From Marinobacterium aestuarii (GTDB taxonomy: Bacteria; Pseudomonadota; Gammaproteobacteria; Pseudomonadales; Balneatricaceae): a stretch of 64,000 nt of DNA. Below, one piece after another: positions 1 to 8,871 of the stretch (positions are counted from its first letter, which is position 1; each line of letters begins with the position of its first letter). The position numbers and the translations under genes were made by a program. A model generated the notes under the pieces. It was not told the origin of the DNA. It saw only the letters and a program-made list of their open reading frames with translations, and searched no databases. The stretch is taken from assembly GCF_001651805.1 (NCBI RefSeq), contig NZ_CP015839.1, positions 2,542,001 through 2,606,000 of the forward strand. The letters are read 5' to 3'.

Positions 1-240
1 CGCATTAAGCGCTCTTTTGGCACGGCACTGAAACTCACCGACTGGCAACAACCCGGCCTGTCGCTGCTGATGCTGCTGTGCAGCCTGGGCGGTTTCTGGT
101 TGAGTCCTGGGGCCAGCACCTGGCTGCAGGGACTGGATCTTGCGTTGCCGGGCCTGGCGGTGCCGGCGATGGATGTGCAGAGCTTGCAGGAGTTGATGGC
201 CTGGCTGCGTCGAGGGTGGCAGGGACTGCGCGCGGCCTGA
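1..240 (+). CDS. C-terminal fragment of an unrecognised protein
   Basis: An open frame runs in from the left edge (frame 1) and stops with TGA at 238-240, leaving about 79 residues. The visible part has a hydrophobic stretch (LSLLMLLCSLGGFWL) followed by a Leu/Ala-rich amphipathic tail ending WQGLRAA, so it could be the end of a membrane protein. I do not recognise the family. The same frame is open across the whole fragment, and its codon use matches the neighbouring genes, which supports it over the shorter overlapping frame starting at 78. The next gene starts 42 bases downstream on the same strand. Confidence 0.5.
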   Translation, partial: RIKRSFGTALKLTDWQQPGLSLLMLLCSLGGFWLSPGASTWLQGLDLALPGLAVPAMDVQSLQELMAWLRRGWQGLRAA

Positions 241-282
241 TGCCCTGGTTGTTGTCGGAATTTCAAAAAACAGGATAGATGC

Positions 283-732
283 ATGACAGAGACTCGGGTG
301 GCAGGCCTCAATAAGAAAACAGACCAGGCGTCTATTGGCCTGATGGGTATTCACCATGTGGCGATCATCAGCCAGGATTATGCCCGCTCACGCCGCTTCT
401 ATGTTGATCTGCTGGGGCTTGAGGTCATCGATGAAAACTACCGAGCCGCGCGGGACTCCTACAAGCTGGATTTGCGATTGCCCTGCGGCGCACGCATCGA
501 GTTGTTTTCCTTCACGGATGCGCCACCAAGGCCCAGTTACCCCGAAGCCCAGGGCCTGCGTCATCTGGCCTTTGCCGTGGCGGATATCGAAGCTGCGGTG
601 GCCTACCTTGAGTCTCACCAGGTGGCGGTGGAACCCATCCGGGTGGATGAATACAGCGGCCAGCGCTTCACCTTCTTCAGTGATCCGGATGCGCTGCCGC
701 TGGAACTGTACCAAGTGACGGCTGGCGTCTGA
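283..732 (+). CDS. VOC-family metalloprotein, YaeR/GloA2-like
   Basis: Product of 149 residues. One vicinal-oxygen-chelate domain runs from about residue 21 (GIHHVAII) to the C-terminus (LPLELYQ). The usual metal-ligand positions are visible: His in HHVAI, Glu in RIELFSF, His in LRHLAFAV and Glu in PLELYQ. The motifs YRAARDSYKLDL and FTFFSDPD are close to E. coli YaeR (GloA2), a glyoxalase-I-like protein whose substrate is not settled. The ATG at 283 has an AGGA about ten bases upstream. An internal ATG at 343 would give the size of the core domain but has no ribosome site, so the longer form is chosen. Catalytic activity is inferred from the family only. Confidence 0.8.
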   Translation: MTETRVAGLNKKTDQASIGLMGIHHVAIISQDYARSRRFYVDLLGLEVIDENYRAARDSYKLDLRLPCGARIELFSFTDAPPRPSYPEAQGLRHLAFAVADIEAAVAYLESHQVAVEPIRVDEYSGQRFTFFSDPDALPLELYQVTAGV

Positions 733-796
733 GCGGCGGGAATCGCGAGGATACTGGGAATGCCGGGGCTATGCGCCCCGGCAAACACTCTTTGAG

Positions 797-1762
797 TTAA
801 CCCTTGCGGGCGTTGGCGCGAATCTGATCCAGCACCGCTATGACTGCCGCAGATTGCTCCAGATTGTTCCAGGCCTTGCCGGATTCGATCTGCTGGGCAA
901 AGGCGCTGACCATGCTGGCGTACTGGTTCTGCGGTGCAATCTCGATCACCTCGCCAGCTCCGATCCCGCCTTCAGGCGCCAGGCGAATGCGCACGCCTTC
1001 GTTGGGTGCATTGAAGGGAATCTCCAGTTCTGCCCAGCCCTTGCTACCCAGCATCAGCAGGCGCTGATAGCGCGCGCCCTGGGTGCAGACGGTCAGGCTC
1101 AGGGTACGGCCCTGGCCATAGTCCAGCAGAGCACTGGTCTGACGATCAATACCAAACTGCGGATCAAGATCGATGCTGCTCTGTACGCCCACAGGCTCGG
1201 CACCGAAGCACCAGCGCCCGGCCAGAACCGCATAGCAGCCGATATCCAGCAGCCCGCCGCCGCCCCATTCGGGCACGTTGCGTACATTGGTTTCGTCGCT
1301 CAGGCCATAGCTGAATACGGCATGCAGCGCCCGCAGGTCGCCGATGGCGGGCAGAATGCGCTGGTGGATGGCGCTCCACTGAGCGTGATGGCACACCATA
1401 AAGGCTTCCATCAGGGTACCGTCGAAGTTGGCCGCAGCGTCGAGTAGCGGCTGCAGGTCGGCGCTATTCAGCGCAATGGGCTTTTCACACAGGACATGCT
1501 TGCCTGCGGCCATGGCCTTGATGGCCCAGGGCACATGCAGGTGATTGGGGAGTGGAATATAGACCGCATCCACCTGATTATCGGCCAGCAGTGCCTCGTA
1601 GCTGTCGTAGCTGCTGGGCGCACCGACGCTCTGGGCGAAGGCCTGGGCCTGGTTCAGCGAACGTGATGCCACCGCCTGAATGGGATAGCCGGCTTCCAGA
1701 ATGGCCGGTGCTATCTGGGTACGGGCGATCTTGGCACTGCCCATAATTCCGAATCGAATCAC
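797..1762 (-). CDS. Gfo/Idh/MocA-family NAD(P)-dependent oxidoreductase
   Basis: Product of 321 residues, normal for the family. The N-terminal Rossmann fold opens with FGIMGSAKIA, and the conserved CEKPIA motif lies near residue 92; its lysine is catalytic in most members. The C-terminal half (GGGGLLDIGCYAV) is the alpha/beta substrate and dimer domain, as in glucose-fructose oxidoreductase and trans-dihydrodiol dehydrogenase relatives. The start is GTG at 1762, chosen for an AGGGAG nine bases upstream. Members oxidise or reduce sugars, inositols and dihydrodiols, so the substrate cannot be called. It stands alone, convergent with the VOC gene and divergent from the thiolase-like gene. Confidence 0.85.
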   Translation of the reverse strand: MIRFGIMGSAKIARTQIAPAILEAGYPIQAVASRSLNQAQAFAQSVGAPSSYDSYEALLADNQVDAVYIPLPNHLHVPWAIKAMAAGKHVLCEKPIALNSADLQPLLDAAANFDGTLMEAFMVCHHAQWSAIHQRILPAIGDLRALHAVFSYGLSDETNVRNVPEWGGGGLLDIGCYAVLAGRWCFGAEPVGVQSSIDLDPQFGIDRQTSALLDYGQGRTLSLTVCTQGARYQRLLMLGSKGWAELEIPFNAPNEGVRIRLAPEGGIGAGEVIEIAPQNQYASMVSAFAQQIESGKAWNNLEQSAAVIAVLDQIRANARKG

Positions 1763-1929
1763 TGATTAGTACTCCCTGACTGATGTAGGCTGCGAGGACT
1801 TTCCACCTGGGTCGCCATCAAGTCAAGGCTTAACAGCCTGTTAGCCAGGGTGGCAGGGGCTTTTAGTATGAAGTTGACGTAAGCGTAATGGGTGTTATGC
1901 TCGGTGCTCGTTTTCAAGGGGAGAACCGC

Positions 1930-2991
1930 ATGACCCGAGCCCTGATTATCGCCGCCGTACGCACCCTGGATTCGCTGGGGTCGCAACAGCATTGTCTGGA
2001 TCTGGAAGCCCGCATTCGCGCCCAGGGCCTGGATATCCATGAACTGGTGATTGAGCCCCTGAGTACCGACTGGCACAGCCCGGAACCCGAGGATCATTTT
2101 CGCAGCGGTTGTGCGCCCATCGAAGCCCTGGCCCGCGCCCATGCATTGATCGGCGAGGGTGTGCAGGCGGTGCTTATCCGCGGCGAAGACCTGATCAAGA
2201 GTGGCTACAGCCGCGAGGAACGGCACCGGCTGATGGCCGTCTATGGTACTGATTATCCGTTGACCCAGGCCTACACGGATCTGGCCGAGAACTATCTGGC
2301 GCGCCAGAATCTGGATGCCGAACGCTTTCGCGAGCTCGCCCAGTGCCTGTTCGAGAACTACAGCACGACCTATCTGGACCGGCATGGTGGTGATGGCAAC
2401 ACGCCAGAGTTGCCGGGGGCTGCCTGGTTTGAACCGGTCACCGCGCTGTTTCGCGGCGTGGATTGTGCCAACCCTATGGTGGACTTCAGCGGCCGTCTGC
2501 TGATCTGCAGCGAGGCGCTGGTGAACGCGCTGAAGGTACCGCAGAGCGAGCGTATCGAAATCAGGGGTGTGGGGCTGCGCCGTCTGGCGGGGGATGGCCG
2601 TGATCATATCGACGAGATTGCCGGTTACAATCATCTGCGCAGCGCCTACGTCGAGTGCTGCACCATGGCCGACATCAACTTCGCTCAGCGCTTTCGCGCA
2701 GGGGATGCACTGCTGGAAACCTATACCTGCTTTCCCGTGGTGCCCATGGCGTTTTTGCAGGTCAGTGGCCTGATTGATGTGCTGGATGAGATGCCGGACT
2801 TCCTTGCCCGCCACAGTGTAACTATTACCGGTGGCATGAATCTGGCGCGCGGCGCCTGGAATAACCCTGCACTGAACGGCCTTATCAGCATGCATCATCG
2901 CCTGCAGCAGGGGGATGAACATATTGGCCTGGTGCACGGAAACGGCGGCCTGGGATACCGCCAGGGAGTGGCGCTGCTGGTAAAAATCTGA
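1930..2991 (+). CDS. divergent thiolase-like protein
   Basis: Product of 353 residues. The ends have a thiolase-fold character: an N-terminal RALIIAAVRT strand, an ETYTCFPVVPMAF segment in the place of the EVHDCF motif of SCP2-type thiolases, and a C-terminal HGNGGLGYRQGVALL resembling the thiolase CxGGG loop. The canonical His motif (GGxxxxGHPxGxSG) is replaced by ITGGMNLARGAWNNP, so the usual catalytic histidine is not visible. Condensing activity is therefore doubtful; a CoA-ester-binding or altered role is possible. ATG 1930 follows AAGGGGAGAACCGC, whereas the upstream ATG at 1888 has no ribosome site. The gene is monocistronic, with a DUF502 gene downstream. Confidence 0.6.
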   Translation: MTRALIIAAVRTLDSLGSQQHCLDLEARIRAQGLDIHELVIEPLSTDWHSPEPEDHFRSGCAPIEALARAHALIGEGVQAVLIRGEDLIKSGYSREERHRLMAVYGTDYPLTQAYTDLAENYLARQNLDAERFRELAQCLFENYSTTYLDRHGGDGNTPELPGAAWFEPVTALFRGVDCANPMVDFSGRLLICSEALVNALKVPQSERIEIRGVGLRRLAGDGRDHIDEIAGYNHLRSAYVECCTMADINFAQRFRAGDALLETYTCFPVVPMAFLQVSGLIDVLDEMPDFLARHSVTITGGMNLARGAWNNPALNGLISMHHRLQQGDEHIGLVHGNGGLGYRQGVALLVKI

Positions 2992-3064
2992 CCGACTATG
3001 CTTAGGAGGCATTTTAAACGGGGTGTTCTCCGTTCCCGCCGGGCCTGACAAGAGGGATAAAAGG

Positions 3065-3697
3065 ATGTTGAAGTTTATCAGCAGAAACGTGCTCACGGGT
3101 CTGGTGACGATATTGCCCATCGCCCTCACGCTTTATCTGGTGTATTGGCTGGTGGTGTCGGTCGAAGTTGCCCTGGGTAGCCTGATTCGTCTGGTGATTC
3201 CGTCCAGCCTTTATGTACCAGGCATGGGGCTGCTGGTCGGGTTGCTGCTGATGTTTGTCATCGGGTTACTCATGCACGCCTATCTGGTACAACGCCTGTT
3301 TTCAATGGCGGAAGATCTGCTGTTCCATATGCCTCTGGTCAAGTCGATTTACCGGGCTATCCGCGATTTTTTCAATTACTTTTCTCCGGACGATCACAGG
3401 GAATTCGAACAGGTGGTCTCGGTTTCCATCGGTGAAACCGGCATGCGGGTGATCGGCTTTGTCACCCAGGCGCGGCCCGAGCGGTTACCGCCGGGGTTTC
3501 GCGAAGATGACAATATCCTCGTCTACCTGCCGCTGAGTTACATGATCGGCGGCTATGCGGTGCTGATGCCGCGCACCGCGGTTCGTCCGCTCGACATGAG
3601 CATGGAAGAGGCGATGCGTTTTACATTGACCGCGGGAGTCACAGGGGTCAGGGTGACCGAGGATCCGGTGAGGGCCGGCAACTCCCGCAGGCAATAG
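3065..3697 (+). CDS. DUF502 family membrane protein
   Basis: Product of 210 residues. Two hydrophobic segments lie near the N-terminus (VTILPIALTLYLVYWLVV and GMGLLVGLLLMFVIGLL), followed by a cytoplasmic-looking domain containing MPLVKSIYRAIRDF and PLSYMIGGYAVLMPRTAV, the conserved signature of DUF502. The family is widespread and uncharacterised. The start at 3065 is chosen because the protein then begins MLKFISRNVLTGL like its relatives, with GAGGGATAAAAGG just upstream; the frame is open back to 3023. A decayed ATPase gene follows 8 bases after the stop. Confidence 0.85.
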   Translation: MLKFISRNVLTGLVTILPIALTLYLVYWLVVSVEVALGSLIRLVIPSSLYVPGMGLLVGLLLMFVIGLLMHAYLVQRLFSMAEDLLFHMPLVKSIYRAIRDFFNYFSPDDHREFEQVVSVSIGETGMRVIGFVTQARPERLPPGFREDDNILVYLPLSYMIGGYAVLMPRTAVRPLDMSMEEAMRFTLTAGVTGVRVTEDPVRAGNSRRQ

Positions 3698-3701
3698 TGC
3701 T

Positions 3702-4248
3702 CGAATGACCGGTGCCATGCTGGCCGAGCTGTCCGACGAGGTGCTGGCCGGGCAGGTCGCCGGGTTGCGGGTCTATGCACGGGTGAGCCCCTGCGCAGAA
3801 GATACGCATGGTCAAGGCGCTGCAGGCCCTGGGCGAGTTTGTGGCCATGACCGGTGATTGCATCAATGATGCGCCAGCGCTTAAACGGGCTGGGATTGCC
3901 ATGGGCCTTACAGGCACCGATGTGACGCCTGAGGCCGCGGATAGGGTGCTGCTGGATGATAACTTCGCCACCATTGTCAGTGCGGTGCGCGAGGGCCGCA
4001 GAATCTTTGACAATATCCGCAAGCTTATCCAGTACAGCATGACCTCCAATGCCGGCGAAGTTCTGACCCTGTTTCTGGCACCCTTTTTGGGACTGCCGAT
4101 ACCCCTGACCCTGGCACAGCTGCTCAATGCGCTGGCGGTACGCAGCGAAAAGGCGTCACTGTGGAAAATTGGCTTGTTGAGTAACCTGCCGATGCGGGTA
4201 GCGGTGGTGCTGACCTTTGGGCCGCAGTTGCTGGTTATTTACCTGTAG
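3702..4248 (+). pseudogene. remnant of a cation-transporting P-type ATPase
   Basis: The segment encodes only the distal P-domain and C-terminal membrane part of a P2-type ATPase. It begins inside the typical MTGA-x-L motif (MTGAMLAELSDEVLAG, from 3705) and runs to VYARVSP. One extra base near 3791-3792 then shifts the frame to [38 protein letters not shown], open from 3808 to the stop at 4248. The hinge motif reads TGDCIND instead of TGDGVND. A second lesion joins [11 protein letters not shown] directly to [16 protein letters not shown], deleting several transmembrane helices. The phosphorylation motif DKTGT and the whole N-terminal half are missing. No function is expected. Confidence 0.8.
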
Positions 4249-4440
4249 TCTGCAATGACATCTTTCGCACCCGGCCTTTGCCATTATCGGACCTGCGGGT
4301 GGGCATACTGTTGGCGGCGTTGGCGCAAATCCGACTGGCGAGCTGTTTCATCGCCAGGTTAATAGCGAGGCAAACTGTCTGTCAACAGCCTGCCAGGGAG
4401 GTGTAAGGCGTCCCCAATTGGGTGCTGCCCACGCCGCCGG
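4249..4440. other. gene-poor gap next to ATPase remnant
   Basis: I see no convincing gene in these 192 bases. They may be further eroded P-type ATPase DNA, but no motif is left to prove it. Confidence 0.3.
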
Positions 4441-4947
4441 TTACATGCCGGCGTGTTGCAGCTGGCCGCGAATGGCTCCGCCCGGGTGGGACGGGTTATG
4501 CACATTAATGTAGAAATCGCCGGGGTTGGCCAGGATGCGCTTGACCATGCCGGCTTCGTGGGTCGGGAACTTGCCTTTCTCGTACTCGCTGACGCAGTCG
4601 GCGGCATCACCGTCTTCCGGTCCTGCCAAGGCTGCGACCACGGGGCCGTTGCTGCCTTTCTTGCCATGATGGATATGGGCCGCCATGCCGGAACCCACTG
4701 GAACCAATTCAATGCCCGAAACCTGGAGTGCATAACACAGGGTCATTTCGTCGCCATCAACGCCAAACACCATGGCGTGTCCCTTGCCATCACTTGCACC
4801 CATGGCGCCAATTTCCTGGTCCCCCGAGAGGGTCGCGGTCAGCAGGGTGTTGGTGTGACCGGCGAAGGCCAGGGGGGCGCTGGCGATCAGCAGGCCGAAC
4901 AGGCTGGTGCGAATACCGGCGGCGATGTAATTATTTTGCAGTTTCAT
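4441..4947 (-). CDS. secreted CHRD-domain protein
   Basis: Product of 168 residues. A Sec signal peptide (residues 1-28, hydrophobic SLFGLLIASAPLAFA, cleavage probably after AFA) precedes a single CHRD domain. Domain marks are LSGDQEIG near the start, AAHIHHGKKGSNGPVV in the middle and NVHNPSHPGGAIRGQL at the end. CHRD domains were named from chordin; in bacteria they are secreted or surface proteins of unknown role. The conserved His residues could bind metal, but that is inference. ATG 4947 has AAGGA at a good distance; a longer frame to 4995 would add a non-signal extension and is not preferred. Confidence 0.85.
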   Translation of the reverse strand: MKLQNNYIAAGIRTSLFGLLIASAPLAFAGHTNTLLTATLSGDQEIGAMGASDGKGHAMVFGVDGDEMTLCYALQVSGIELVPVGSGMAAHIHHGKKGSNGPVVAALAGPEDGDAADCVSEYEKGKFPTHEAGMVKRILANPGDFYINVHNPSHPGGAIRGQLQHAGM

Positions 4948-5179
4948 GCTGAGTTCCTTATAGATCCTGAAAATGACCGGGTGGCTGTCGTCCATCGTTG
5001 GCCTCCCTGACTAGCATTACGCCGCTGTGCCGGTTTTGGATGTATCAAAATGCGAAAAAGCGTGAATAAAGTGCAATTTAATTTTTGCACAGGCGCCAGA
5101 GCGCTGCCGAGGCTGACAGTACGGCGGTCAATCGGTATGGTGTCAGCATTATCGTCAACGCCGGAATTAAGCCCTCTCC

Positions 5180-5593
5180 ATGCTGAAACTCACCAACCAT
5201 GTGTCCATACCCGACGACGAAATCGAGCTGAATGCCATACGGGCTCAGGGGGCCGGTGGGCAGAACGTCAACAAGGTCTCCAGCGCGGTGCATCTGCGCT
5301 TTGATATACGGGCGTCATCATTGCCGGAAGGCTACAAGGAAAGGCTGCTGGAACTGAAAGATTCACGTATCACCAAGGAGGGTGTGGTGGTGCTCAAGGC
5401 CCAGCAGCACCGTACCCAGGAGCGTAACCGCGAGGATGCGCTCAACCGCCTGCGGGATCTGATTCTCGGCGCCATGGTGGTCCAGAAAAGCCGCCGCCCC
5501 ACCAAGCCAACCAAGGGCTCCAAGGTGCGCAGGCTCGACAGCAAAACCCGCCAGGGCAAGACCAAGTCGCTGCGCGGAAAGGTCGATCATTAG
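5180..5593 (+). CDS. arfB: peptidyl-tRNA hydrolase ArfB (YaeJ), ribosome rescue
   Basis: Product of 137 residues. It carries the class I release-factor catalytic motif GGQ at residues 26-28 (RAQGAGGQNVNK) and the basic C-terminal tail (KSRRPTKPTKGSKVRRLDSKTRQGKTKSLRGKVDH, given here only as a position: last 35 residues, rich in Lys/Arg). In E. coli ArfB the tail enters the empty mRNA channel of stalled ribosomes and the GGQ hydrolyses peptidyl-tRNA. Length and order of parts are as in E. coli. The gene ends three bases from the convergent thiQ gene; the two stops nearly touch. Confidence 0.93.
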   Translation: MLKLTNHVSIPDDEIELNAIRAQGAGGQNVNKVSSAVHLRFDIRASSLPEGYKERLLELKDSRITKEGVVVLKAQQHRTQERNREDALNRLRDLILGAMVVQKSRRPTKPTKGSKVRRLDSKTRQGKTKSLRGKVDH

Positions 5594-6210
5594 CGGTGAA
5601 TTGACCCTGTGCCCTGTAGCAGGATGGCCCGGTCGGCCAGCTGCTGCACATCCTCTTGCTGGTGCGTGACCATCAAGACCGTCTTCTGTGCCGCTTTGGC
5701 GGTGCGTCTTGTCCAGTCGGTGGCGCGCTGACGACTGTGGGGGTCGAGCTCGGCGAAGGGTTCATCCAGCAGCACTATGGGTTCGGGTCGCAGCAGGGTG
5801 CGTACCAGCGCAATGCGCTGGCGCTGGCCGCCGGACAGCTCGGTGGGGCGGCGCCCCAGCAGGCCGGCGACCTCCAGCGTATCGAGGGCGTCCTGTAGTG
5901 CCTGTTGGGCCAGTGCAGGGCTGAGGCCCAGGCGCAGATTGTCGGCAACACTCAGGTGCTCGAACAGATTGTGATCCTGAAACAGCATGCTGACCGGTCG
6001 CTGTGCAGCACCCAGCCCCAGCAGTGATTGGCCCTGCCAGTCGAGCCGGCCGCAACGGGCCGATGCAAAGCCTGCGATGCAGTCCAGCAGGGTGGTTTTG
6101 CCGACACCACTGCGCCCCTGGATCGCCAGTATCTCGCCGCGTTGAACCTGCAGTGAATAACGCAGCGGCTGCTGATCACGCAGAACCTGCAGATCCTCTA
6201 TATCAAGCAT
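5590..6210 (-). CDS. thiQ: thiamine ABC transporter ATP-binding protein ThiQ
   Basis: Product of 206 residues. It shows Walker A (GRSGVGKTTL, near residue 32), the ABC signature LSGGQRQR, Walker B IVLLDEPFAELD and the switch histidine (VMVTHQQEDV). The length is at the short end for ABC ATPases, as is normal for ThiQ. It is last in thiB-thiP-thiQ, and its ATG at 6210 overlaps the 3' end of thiP by eight bases, which implies translational coupling. It drives import of thiamine and its phosphates across the inner membrane. An upstream in-frame start at 6258 would lie deep in thiP and is rejected. Confidence 0.92.
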   Translation of the reverse strand: MLDIEDLQVLRDQQPLRYSLQVQRGEILAIQGRSGVGKTTLLDCIAGFASARCGRLDWQGQSLLGLGAAQRPVSMLFQDHNLFEHLSVADNLRLGLSPALAQQALQDALDTLEVAGLLGRRPTELSGGQRQRIALVRTLLRPEPIVLLDEPFAELDPHSRQRATDWTRRTAKAAQKTVLMVTHQQEDVQQLADRAILLQGTGSIHR

Positions 6211-7771
6211 CCTGTTGTCCTTTCTCGAAGTGCTGAAACAGCCAGACCACCAGTGCACAGATCAGCAGCAACAGAAGGGAGGCGACCGAAGCCTCGCCCA
6301 TGCGGTAGGTGCCGGCGTAGCCATAAATCAGCCAGGGCAGGGTGGTCCAGTCGCTGGTGCCGAAGATCGAAAAGATGGCTACATCCCCCATGGCAAGCAG
6401 CAGCATCAGCGCAAAACTGGTGATGCAGGCGCGGCGCATATAGGGCCACTCAATGCACAGGCGCTGCCGGAATCCCAATTTCAGCGAGCGCACCAGACGT
6501 TCATATTGATGGTCGAACTGCAGCAGCCGGGGGCGCAGTTGCTGTACGGCGTAGGGCACGATCAACACCATATTGAGCAATACCACAAACAGCATGCCCC
6601 AGTGATCCAGGTCAATGCGTGGCAGCAGCAGAATGTAGAGCCCGACCGACACCACCATGGCCGGTGCCACCAGGGCGTGGGTACTGAGCCAGTCGTACAG
6701 TAGCGCCAGCGTGCTGCGGCCTTCAGTGCGGGCAAAACGCGAGGGTAACAGTGTGGCGTAGGCCAGCAACAGGGCGCCACTGCCGGCAATCGCTGCGATG
6801 AGCAGGGTCGTGAGAGCGGGCCTGGCTATGGCAAGCCAGTCAAAGCGTGCCAGATCCACCTGCAGTAAGCCTGGCACCAGGGCCAGCAGCGGCAACAGCA
6901 GCGCCAGTGCGGCAGTCGCGTATACAAGCCGATGCAGGCGCTGCATGGCAGCACCGGGTTTGGGTGTCCAGTGCTGCCGGGTACTGTCAACGCCCAGCCA
7001 CTGGCTGCTACCGAGGCGGTTCAGTAACAGGAAAAGACTGCCGGCAATAAGCAGTTGCGTCCAGGCCAGTGTCAGGGCTTCGGGGATATTGAAGTCGTAC
7101 TTGAGGGACTGATAGATCGCCACTTCCAGGGTGGTGGCACGGGGGCCGCCACCGAGTGCCAATACTACGGCAAAGCTGTTAAAGCAGAGTACGAACACAA
7201 AGCCGAACAGCTGCAGCATGCCGGCGCGCAGGGCCGGCCATTCGATCAGACGCAGGCGTTGCCAGGTTCCAAGCTTGAGTTGTGCTGCCAGCTTCCAGCT
7301 GCTGTCGGGAATATGCTGCAGCTGCAAGAGCTGTACTCGTATGGCAAAGGGCAGGTTCAGATAAACATGGGCGATCAGGATGCCGGGCAGACCATAGAGG
7401 TTCCAGTCGGGCCCAAGCCAGGGGCTTATCAGACCCTGGCGGCCGAGCAGCGCGACCAGCCCGGTAATCAGGATAAGTGTCGGCATCACGAAGCTGAGCA
7501 CACACAGGCTCAGAAAGCTCCGGCGCAACCAGAGCCCTGGGCTGTAATAGAGCGCCCGTGCCACGGGCCAGGCGAGAATGAGCGCCAGCAGAGCGCTCAG
7601 GGCCGCCTGTTTGATGGAAAACCAGACGACGCTGTGAAAATAGCCGTCTGACAGCAGGCGGGTATCCAGACCGCTCTTAGTCCCAGAGCCGTCAAATCCG
7701 ATCAGGCCATAGAACGCCAGTACGGTGAAAGTCAGGCTGAATCCCAGGGCCAGCAGACCGGCAACACGCAT
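6203..7771 (-). CDS. thiP: thiamine ABC transporter permease ThiP
   Basis: Product of 522 residues with about twelve hydrophobic segments arranged as two permease halves, the fused form typical of ThiP and related ferric transporters. Each half has a binding-protein-dependent transport motif: EWPALRAGMLQLFGFVFVL in the first and EWPYMRRACITSFALML in the second (the EAA-loop region that contacts ThiQ). It sits between thiB (8 bases upstream) and thiQ (overlapping), so the three are one operon. It is an inner-membrane protein. Confidence 0.92.
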   Translation of the reverse strand: MRVAGLLALGFSLTFTVLAFYGLIGFDGSGTKSGLDTRLLSDGYFHSVVWFSIKQAALSALLALILAWPVARALYYSPGLWLRRSFLSLCVLSFVMPTLILITGLVALLGRQGLISPWLGPDWNLYGLPGILIAHVYLNLPFAIRVQLLQLQHIPDSSWKLAAQLKLGTWQRLRLIEWPALRAGMLQLFGFVFVLCFNSFAVVLALGGGPRATTLEVAIYQSLKYDFNIPEALTLAWTQLLIAGSLFLLLNRLGSSQWLGVDSTRQHWTPKPGAAMQRLHRLVYATAALALLLPLLALVPGLLQVDLARFDWLAIARPALTTLLIAAIAGSGALLLAYATLLPSRFARTEGRSTLALLYDWLSTHALVAPAMVVSVGLYILLLPRIDLDHWGMLFVVLLNMVLIVPYAVQQLRPRLLQFDHQYERLVRSLKLGFRQRLCIEWPYMRRACITSFALMLLLAMGDVAIFSIFGTSDWTTLPWLIYGYAGTYRMGEASVASLLLLLICALVVWLFQHFEKGQQDA

Positions 7772-7779
7772 AGCGGCGG

Positions 7780-8763
7780 CTACTGTGCGGCGCTGCTACG
7801 CCACTCACGCAGCCATTGCTGGCGCGAGGCACCGGCTTCGTCGGCGCTAAAACCAATGCGCTGGGGGCTGATCAGCTCGCCGAATACCGGTGGCAGTTCA
7901 ACGTCGTCTATCACCGGTAGCATCCAGTTGGTCACGGGGATAATGGTCTGGGCTTGGGGCGATACTAGAAACTGCAGAAACTCGCGTCCCAGGTCTTTGT
8001 TCTGGCTGGTGCTAGTGATGGCAGCAAGCTCAATCTGTGCCACGTGGCCTTCGCTGAACGGGGCTGCGCGGTACTGCGTCTTGTTTTCAGCCACCACATG
8101 GTAGGCCGGCGAGGTGTTGTAACTGAGTACATAGTCGGCATCGCCTGTCAGAAACAGGCTATAGGCTTCCCACCAGCCTTTGGTCACAGTGACTGTATGG
8201 CTGGATAACTGCTGCCAGGCTTCAGGTGCCTCATCGCCGTAGACCGATTTGACCCACATCATCAGGCCCTGGCCCGGGGTGCTGGTGCGCGGGTCCTGGT
8301 AGATCACGCTGGCATCGGAGTCGATCAGCGCCCGCAGGGAGGTTACTGGCTGGCTGATCTTGCTGCTGTCATAGATAAAGGCAAAGTAGCCAAAATCAAA
8401 GGGCACGAAGCTGTCGTCCTGCCAGGCCAGCTCCTGGCGCAGCGGGCCAATCTCGAGGCCGTGGGGCTCAATAAGGCCGGTGGCGCGGGTGTCGACACTC
8501 AAGCCATCATCAATACCCAGAATGACATCGGCCTTGTTGTTTTTTCCTTCGACACGCAGCCGATTGAGGATGCTGACGCCATCTTCCACCGCCAGGTACT
8601 CCAGATCACAGCCGCAGTGTGCTTCAAAGGCCTGCTCCAGCTGCGGGCCCGGGCCCCATTCGGAGACGAAGGAGTCATAGGTATAGACGCGCAGATCCGC
8701 AGCCTGGCTGACCTGACTGATTCCGAGCGCCAGTGCTGAGCACAGGCCGATAAGTGTTTTCAT
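7780..8763 (-). CDS. thiB: thiamine-binding periplasmic protein ThiB
   Basis: Product of 327 residues. A signal peptide (MKTLIGLCSALALGISQVSQAAD) is followed by a type 2 periplasmic binding fold starting LRVYTYDSFVSEWGPGP, very like E. coli TbpA. Conserved patches include DVILGIDDGLSVDTRATGL, YGYFAFIYDS-like (FGYFAFIYDS) and the Tyr/Trp-rich MMWVKSVYGDEAPEAW. It captures thiamine, TMP or TPP in the periplasm and hands it to ThiP. It is first gene of thiBPQ. I looked for a TPP riboswitch in the 108-base gap to the divergent gene and did not find the conserved elements, so control may be transcriptional. Confidence 0.92.
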   Translation of the reverse strand: MKTLIGLCSALALGISQVSQAADLRVYTYDSFVSEWGPGPQLEQAFEAHCGCDLEYLAVEDGVSILNRLRVEGKNNKADVILGIDDGLSVDTRATGLIEPHGLEIGPLRQELAWQDDSFVPFDFGYFAFIYDSSKISQPVTSLRALIDSDASVIYQDPRTSTPGQGLMMWVKSVYGDEAPEAWQQLSSHTVTVTKGWWEAYSLFLTGDADYVLSYNTSPAYHVVAENKTQYRAAPFSEGHVAQIELAAITSTSQNKDLGREFLQFLVSPQAQTIIPVTNWMLPVIDDVELPPVFGELISPQRIGFSADEAGASRQQWLREWRSSAAQ

Positions 8764-8871
8764 GCTGATCCTTCAATGCCGGTGGCAGACGTCGGGCATC
8801 GTGGCAGGTACACTGCGCCGACCGTGGGTCTGTAATGGGCCCGGATTCTAACGCAGCCGGTAGTTTCAGTC

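Noticed and set aside
1759-3129. Long minus-strand frame of 456 codons
   Set aside because: It overlaps the thiolase-like gene, which has a better ribosome site and family motifs. The minus frame is His/Gln-rich, the typical look of the antisense of a GC-rich gene.
8764-8871. TPP riboswitch upstream of thiB
   Set aside because: The conserved CTGAGA and ACCTGA elements are not present on the transcribed strand.
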